From: Actinomycetes bacterium | Lineage (GTDB): Bacteria; Actinomycetota; Acidimicrobiia; Acidimicrobiales; Palsa-688 | Assembly (NCBI GenBank): GCA_021846485.1 | Contig: JAJZWW010000187.1 | Coordinates: 1-6,560, forward strand | Reading direction: 5' to 3' | Length of the DNA stretch: 6,560 nt | Part shown: in pieces, positions 4,807-6,560 of the stretch | Position numbering within the stretch: position 1 is the first letter of the stretch | Layout: every line of letters begins with the position of its first letter | Program-made: the position numbers and the translations under genes | The notes under the pieces: generated by a model | The model's input: the letters and a program-made list of their open reading frames with translations, nothing else | What the model was told of the DNA's origin: nothing | The model's database searches: none

Positions 4807-5523
4807 TCAGTGCGTGGAGACGCCGGCGCCACCGGCCCCGCCGGAGTTGGCACCACGCGGGTCGAGGGGCTGCCCGGTGGACGAGCCGGTGGCTCCGGGG
4901 GTGCGCGCCGGCGCCCGACCCACCGGGTCGAGGGGCACCAGCGCCCGGGCGAGCTCGCCCAGGGCGGCTCCCACCACCGCGCCGGCGACCACGTCGGAGG
5001 CGTGGTGGATGCGCACGTGGAGCCGGCTGGTGGCGACCACCACCGCCGCCAGGTAGTACAGCGGCCACCACGGGTCGTCGTCGCGCAAGAGGGCCGCCCC
5101 GAAGAACGCGGCGCTGGCGTGCCCGCTCGGGAAGGAGCTGCTGCGCGGCGTGCGCAGGTAGAGCGGGCGGGGACCGTCGTGGGTGGGTCGGCTCCGGCGG
5201 AACACCCACTTGACCGGGCCGTTGACCACCGCCGACTCGACGCCGAGACCCACCACGGCGCGCACCAGGGGGCGCCTCCAGTCGCGGTCGCGCCGCCGAG
5301 CTGCCTGGCCGGCGGCCAGGAGCATCCACAACACGCCTTGGTCACCGAGGGCGCTGGCCAGGTACATGAGCGGGTCGAGCGAACGCCGGCCCCGCAAGTG
5401 GCGGGCGGCGAGGGAGTCGGCCGCCTTGTCGAAGCGGGCGACGGCGGCCAGCACGCCGCTGCCGGGCCGCGCGGAGGCTGCCGGGCCCGGCGCGGGGGAG
5501 GGGAGAGGTGCCGGGCCGCTCAC
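4807..5523 (-). CDS. PAP2-family membrane phosphatase
   Basis: A 238-residue protein of the PAP2/acid phosphatase superfamily, which hydrolyses lipid phosphates such as phosphatidic acid or undecaprenyl pyrophosphate at the membrane. The full three-part signature is present: K105-x6-R112-P113 (KWVFRRSRP), PSGH at 132-135, and SR-x5-H-x3-D (S166, R167, H173, D177). Hydrophobic segments around 51-73, 85-100, 136-146, 153-165 and 178-197 fit a multi-pass protein with the active site on one membrane face. A Pro/Ala-rich N-terminus (1-20) and a Gly/Pro/Ser-rich C-terminal tail (200-238) look disordered. The start is GTG 5523, whose last two bases form part of the TGA of the upstream nuclease gene (GTGA), a typical sign of translational coupling. 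The frame stays open far upstream only because of base composition. The exact lipid substrate cannot be told from sequence. Confidence 0.9.
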   Translation of the reverse strand: MSGPAPLPSPAPGPAASARPGSGVLAAVARFDKAADSLAARHLRGRRSLDPLMYLASALGDQGVLWMLLAAGQAARRRDRDWRRPLVRAVVGLGVESAVVNGPVKWVFRRSRPTHDGPRPLYLRTPRSSSFPSGHASAAFFGAALLRDDDPWWPLYYLAAVVVATSRLHVRIHHASDVVAGAVVGAALGELARALVPLDPVGRAPARTPGATGSSTGQPLDPRGANSGGAGGAGVSTH

Positions 5524-6326
5524 GCCGCCGCCCCGACCCCGGGCAGGCGGGCCAGGTCGCCGCCGGCGGCAGGGCAGTAGGCGTGGAACGCGCAGTAGCC
5601 GCACATCCGGCCCGGGCGGGGCCGGAAGTCCTCCTCGTCGCACGCCCGCTCGACCGCGCTCCACACCGCGGCGGTCTGGCGGCGCCAGGCGAGCAGGGAC
5701 TGGCCGGTCGGCACGGTGGAGATGCTGACCGGCTCGCGCAGGTGCAGCAGCTGGATGCGCGCCGGGCGGACCCCGAGGAGCTCCTCGCACAGCAGGGCGT
5801 AGAAGTGGACCCCGGCCAGCCGGGACTGCTCGTGGCCGTCGGTGGGTGCCCGGCCGGTCTTGTAGTCGGTCACCACCAGGCGGCCGTCGTCGTCGAGCTC
5901 GAGGCGGTCGATGATCCCGGTGAGCCGCAGGCGGCCGAGCTCGACCGAGAGGCGCAGCTCGGTGCCGATCACCCGCACCCGACGGGGGTCCTCCAGCTCG
6001 AAGTCGTGGCGGACGAGGGTCTCGGCCTCCGCGACCAGCGACGCCCGGGCGTCGCCGTCGAGCACCAGGTCGGCGTGCTCGTCGTCGCCGAGGACCTCGG
6101 GGACTGCCCGCTCGAGGCGGGCGAGGGCGGCGTCGAGGGTCCGGCCCTCGGGCTCCTCCTCCAGGAACAGCAGCTGCAGCGCCCGGTGCACGATCGTGCC
6201 GCGGGTCGCCGCCAGCGAGGTCGGCTCGGGGACCCGGTCGATGTTGGCCAGCCGGAACGCGAGGGCGCAGTCCTTGAACGCGGTCACCTTCGTAGGGGAA
6301 AGGGAGGTCGGCAGTGGCAGCGCCAT
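5520..6326 (-). CDS. RecB-like PD-(D/E)XK nuclease with predicted 4Fe-4S cluster
   Basis: A 268-residue single-domain nuclease of the RecB/Cas4/AddB fold (PDDEXK_1 type), expected to cut DNA in repair or replication. Catalytic elements in order: GTIVHRAL with His47, GTELRL with Glu123, GIIDRLEL with Asp140, and VVTDYKTGR with Asp154-x-Lys156. A later Gln/Tyr helix (EQSRLAGVHFYALL) matches motif IV. Four cysteines in the Cas4/AddB arrangement, Cys20 (FKDCALAFR) and Cys242/245/251 (CGYCAFHAYC), predict a 4Fe-4S cluster joining the two ends of the domain. The length and lack of a helicase domain fit the stand-alone actinobacterial type such as mycobacterial Rv2119. The ATG at 6326 starts six residues before the usual LSPTKVTAFKDC segment. 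It has no ribosome binding site but follows a -10-like box by 8 nt. It is the first gene of a pair with the PAP2 phosphatase. Confidence 0.9.
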   Translation of the reverse strand: MALPLPTSLSPTKVTAFKDCALAFRLANIDRVPEPTSLAATRGTIVHRALQLLFLEEEPEGRTLDAALARLERAVPEVLGDDEHADLVLDGDARASLVAEAETLVRHDFELEDPRRVRVIGTELRLSVELGRLRLTGIIDRLELDDDGRLVVTDYKTGRAPTDGHEQSRLAGVHFYALLCEELLGVRPARIQLLHLREPVSISTVPTGQSLLAWRRQTAAVWSAVERACDEEDFRPRPGRMCGYCAFHAYCPAAGGDLARLPGVGAAA

Positions 6327-6334
6327 GGACCCGA

Positions 6335-6340
6335 AGGCTA
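6335..6340 (-). promoter_or_regulatory. Candidate -10 box for a leaderless nuclease transcript
   Basis: TAGCCT on the minus strand (TANNNT) is followed by 8 nt and then the ATG at 6326, with no Shine-Dalgarno between. This is the same geometry as at 2612 and 6535. No clear -35 was found at 16-18 nt. Confidence 0.4.
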
Positions 6341-6497
6341 ACGAGCCGCGCCGACAGCCAGGGGCAGCCTCGCGCCGACCTGCCGTCCACGCACGCTCGC
6401 CGCCGGCGCGGCCAGAGCTCGGGTGGAGTGGGTGGCGGGGTCAACGGTCGGGCGAGGCCCGCGACGGATGGCTACTCGGGCGGACTGGCTCCTGGTT

Positions 6498-6532
6498 GTC
6501 GATCTGTCGGATCGACGGATCGACATTTCGAC
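6498..6532. promoter_or_regulatory. GATCGAC repeat array, probable operator
   Basis: GTCGATC (6498-6504) and GATCGAC (6510-6516) are perfect 7-bp inverted arms around TGTCG. The right arm is also part of an 8-bp tandem repeat, GGATCGAC at 6509-6516 and again at 6517-6524, with a degenerate third unit ATTTCGAC at 6525-6532. The array covers the -35 and spacer of the promoter at 6535-6540, where a bound regulator would block or recruit RNA polymerase. It contains three GATC sites within 21 bp. Confidence 0.5.
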
Positions 6533-6540
6533 GCTAAGAT
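6512..6540 (+). promoter_or_regulatory. Promoter for the right-edge gene
   Basis: TCGACG (6512-6517, four of six matches to TTGACA), a 17-nt spacer and TAAGAT (6535-6540, a good -10). Eight nt later comes ATG 6549, so a leaderless transcript is likely. This is the best promoter in the window. Confidence 0.5.
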
Positions 6541-6548
6541 GGGCCTCA

Positions 6549-6560
6549 ATGGCAGAGCAG
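6549..6560 (+). CDS. Start of a gene running off the right edge
   Basis: ATG GCA GAG CAG encodes M-A-E-Q and then the window ends, so the product cannot be named. It is supported by the promoter placed 8 nt upstream and by divergence from the nuclease gene. An alternative ATG at 6539 lies inside the -10 box in another frame and is less likely. Confidence 0.4.

Noticed and set aside
3808..5580. A 590-codon open frame on the + strand
   Set aside because: It lies antisense to the PAP2 and DsbA-like genes, which have full family motifs. Its translation is low-complexity Arg/Gly/His/Pro-rich, the usual artefact of GC-rich DNA.
5520..6326. Cas4 of a CRISPR system
   Set aside because: The cysteine and catalytic layout is similar, but there is no repeat array or other cas gene, and the sequence fits stand-alone RecB-like nucleases better.
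5524..6444. Upstream extension of the PAP2 reading frame
   Set aside because: The frame stays open to 6444 but this part is a shifted frame of the nuclease and reads as Arg/Pro/Ala repeats. The GTGA overlap at 5523 gives a natural start.
6338..6526. A 62-codon minus-strand open frame in the right intergenic region
   Set aside because: It uses codons rare in the neighbours (AGA, AGG, CGA, GTA), has no ribosome site, and overlaps the operator array and the nuclease promoter.

Overview
This is a very GC-rich window (roughly 70% or more by eye) whose real genes have almost uniformly G/C third codon positions. A probable F420-dependent luciferase-like oxidoreductase and a single-cysteine DsbA-fold protein of an actinobacterial type point to a high-GC actinomycete, possibly the Acidimicrobiia or a relative. 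That placement is inferred from gene content and style. No rRNA, tRNA, mobile element or CRISPR array was seen.

Layout, left to right. (1) 1-1053, + strand: murF lacking its N-terminal part, for the last cytoplasmic step of peptidoglycan precursor synthesis. It ends 16 nt from a convergent minus-strand pair. (2) 1070-2371, - strand: a ChbG/YdjC-like carbohydrate deacetylase with altered active-site residues, followed downstream by a tiny putative lipoprotein with a good ribosome binding site and lipobox. (3) 2372-2625: a divergent control region with a long interrupted inverted repeat. (4) 2626-3588, + strand: the LLM-class oxidoreductase. It overlaps tail-to-tail by 36 bp with the next gene. 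(5) 3553-6326, - strand: four co-oriented genes. In transcription order they are a RecB-like PD-(D/E)XK nuclease with a predicted Fe-S cluster, a PAP2 membrane phosphatase (GTGA start/stop overlap with the nuclease), a single-cysteine DsbA-fold protein, and a small unrecognised protein rich in basic and aromatic residues. (6) 6327-6548: a second divergent control region with a strong promoter-like site and an 8-bp tandem/inverted repeat array. It leads into a + strand gene of which only four codons are visible.

The genes do not form one obvious pathway. Cell-envelope functions recur (MurF, lipoprotein, PAP2 phosphatase, possibly the deacetylase), mixed with redox and DNA-repair functions. I found no clear new multi-gene system. 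The most interesting signals are regulatory: three starts preceded by TANNNT plus exactly 8 nt, which fits leaderless transcription, and the GATCGAC repeat array at the right edge. The altered deacetylase active site and the unassigned small protein at 3553-3918 also deserve a check.
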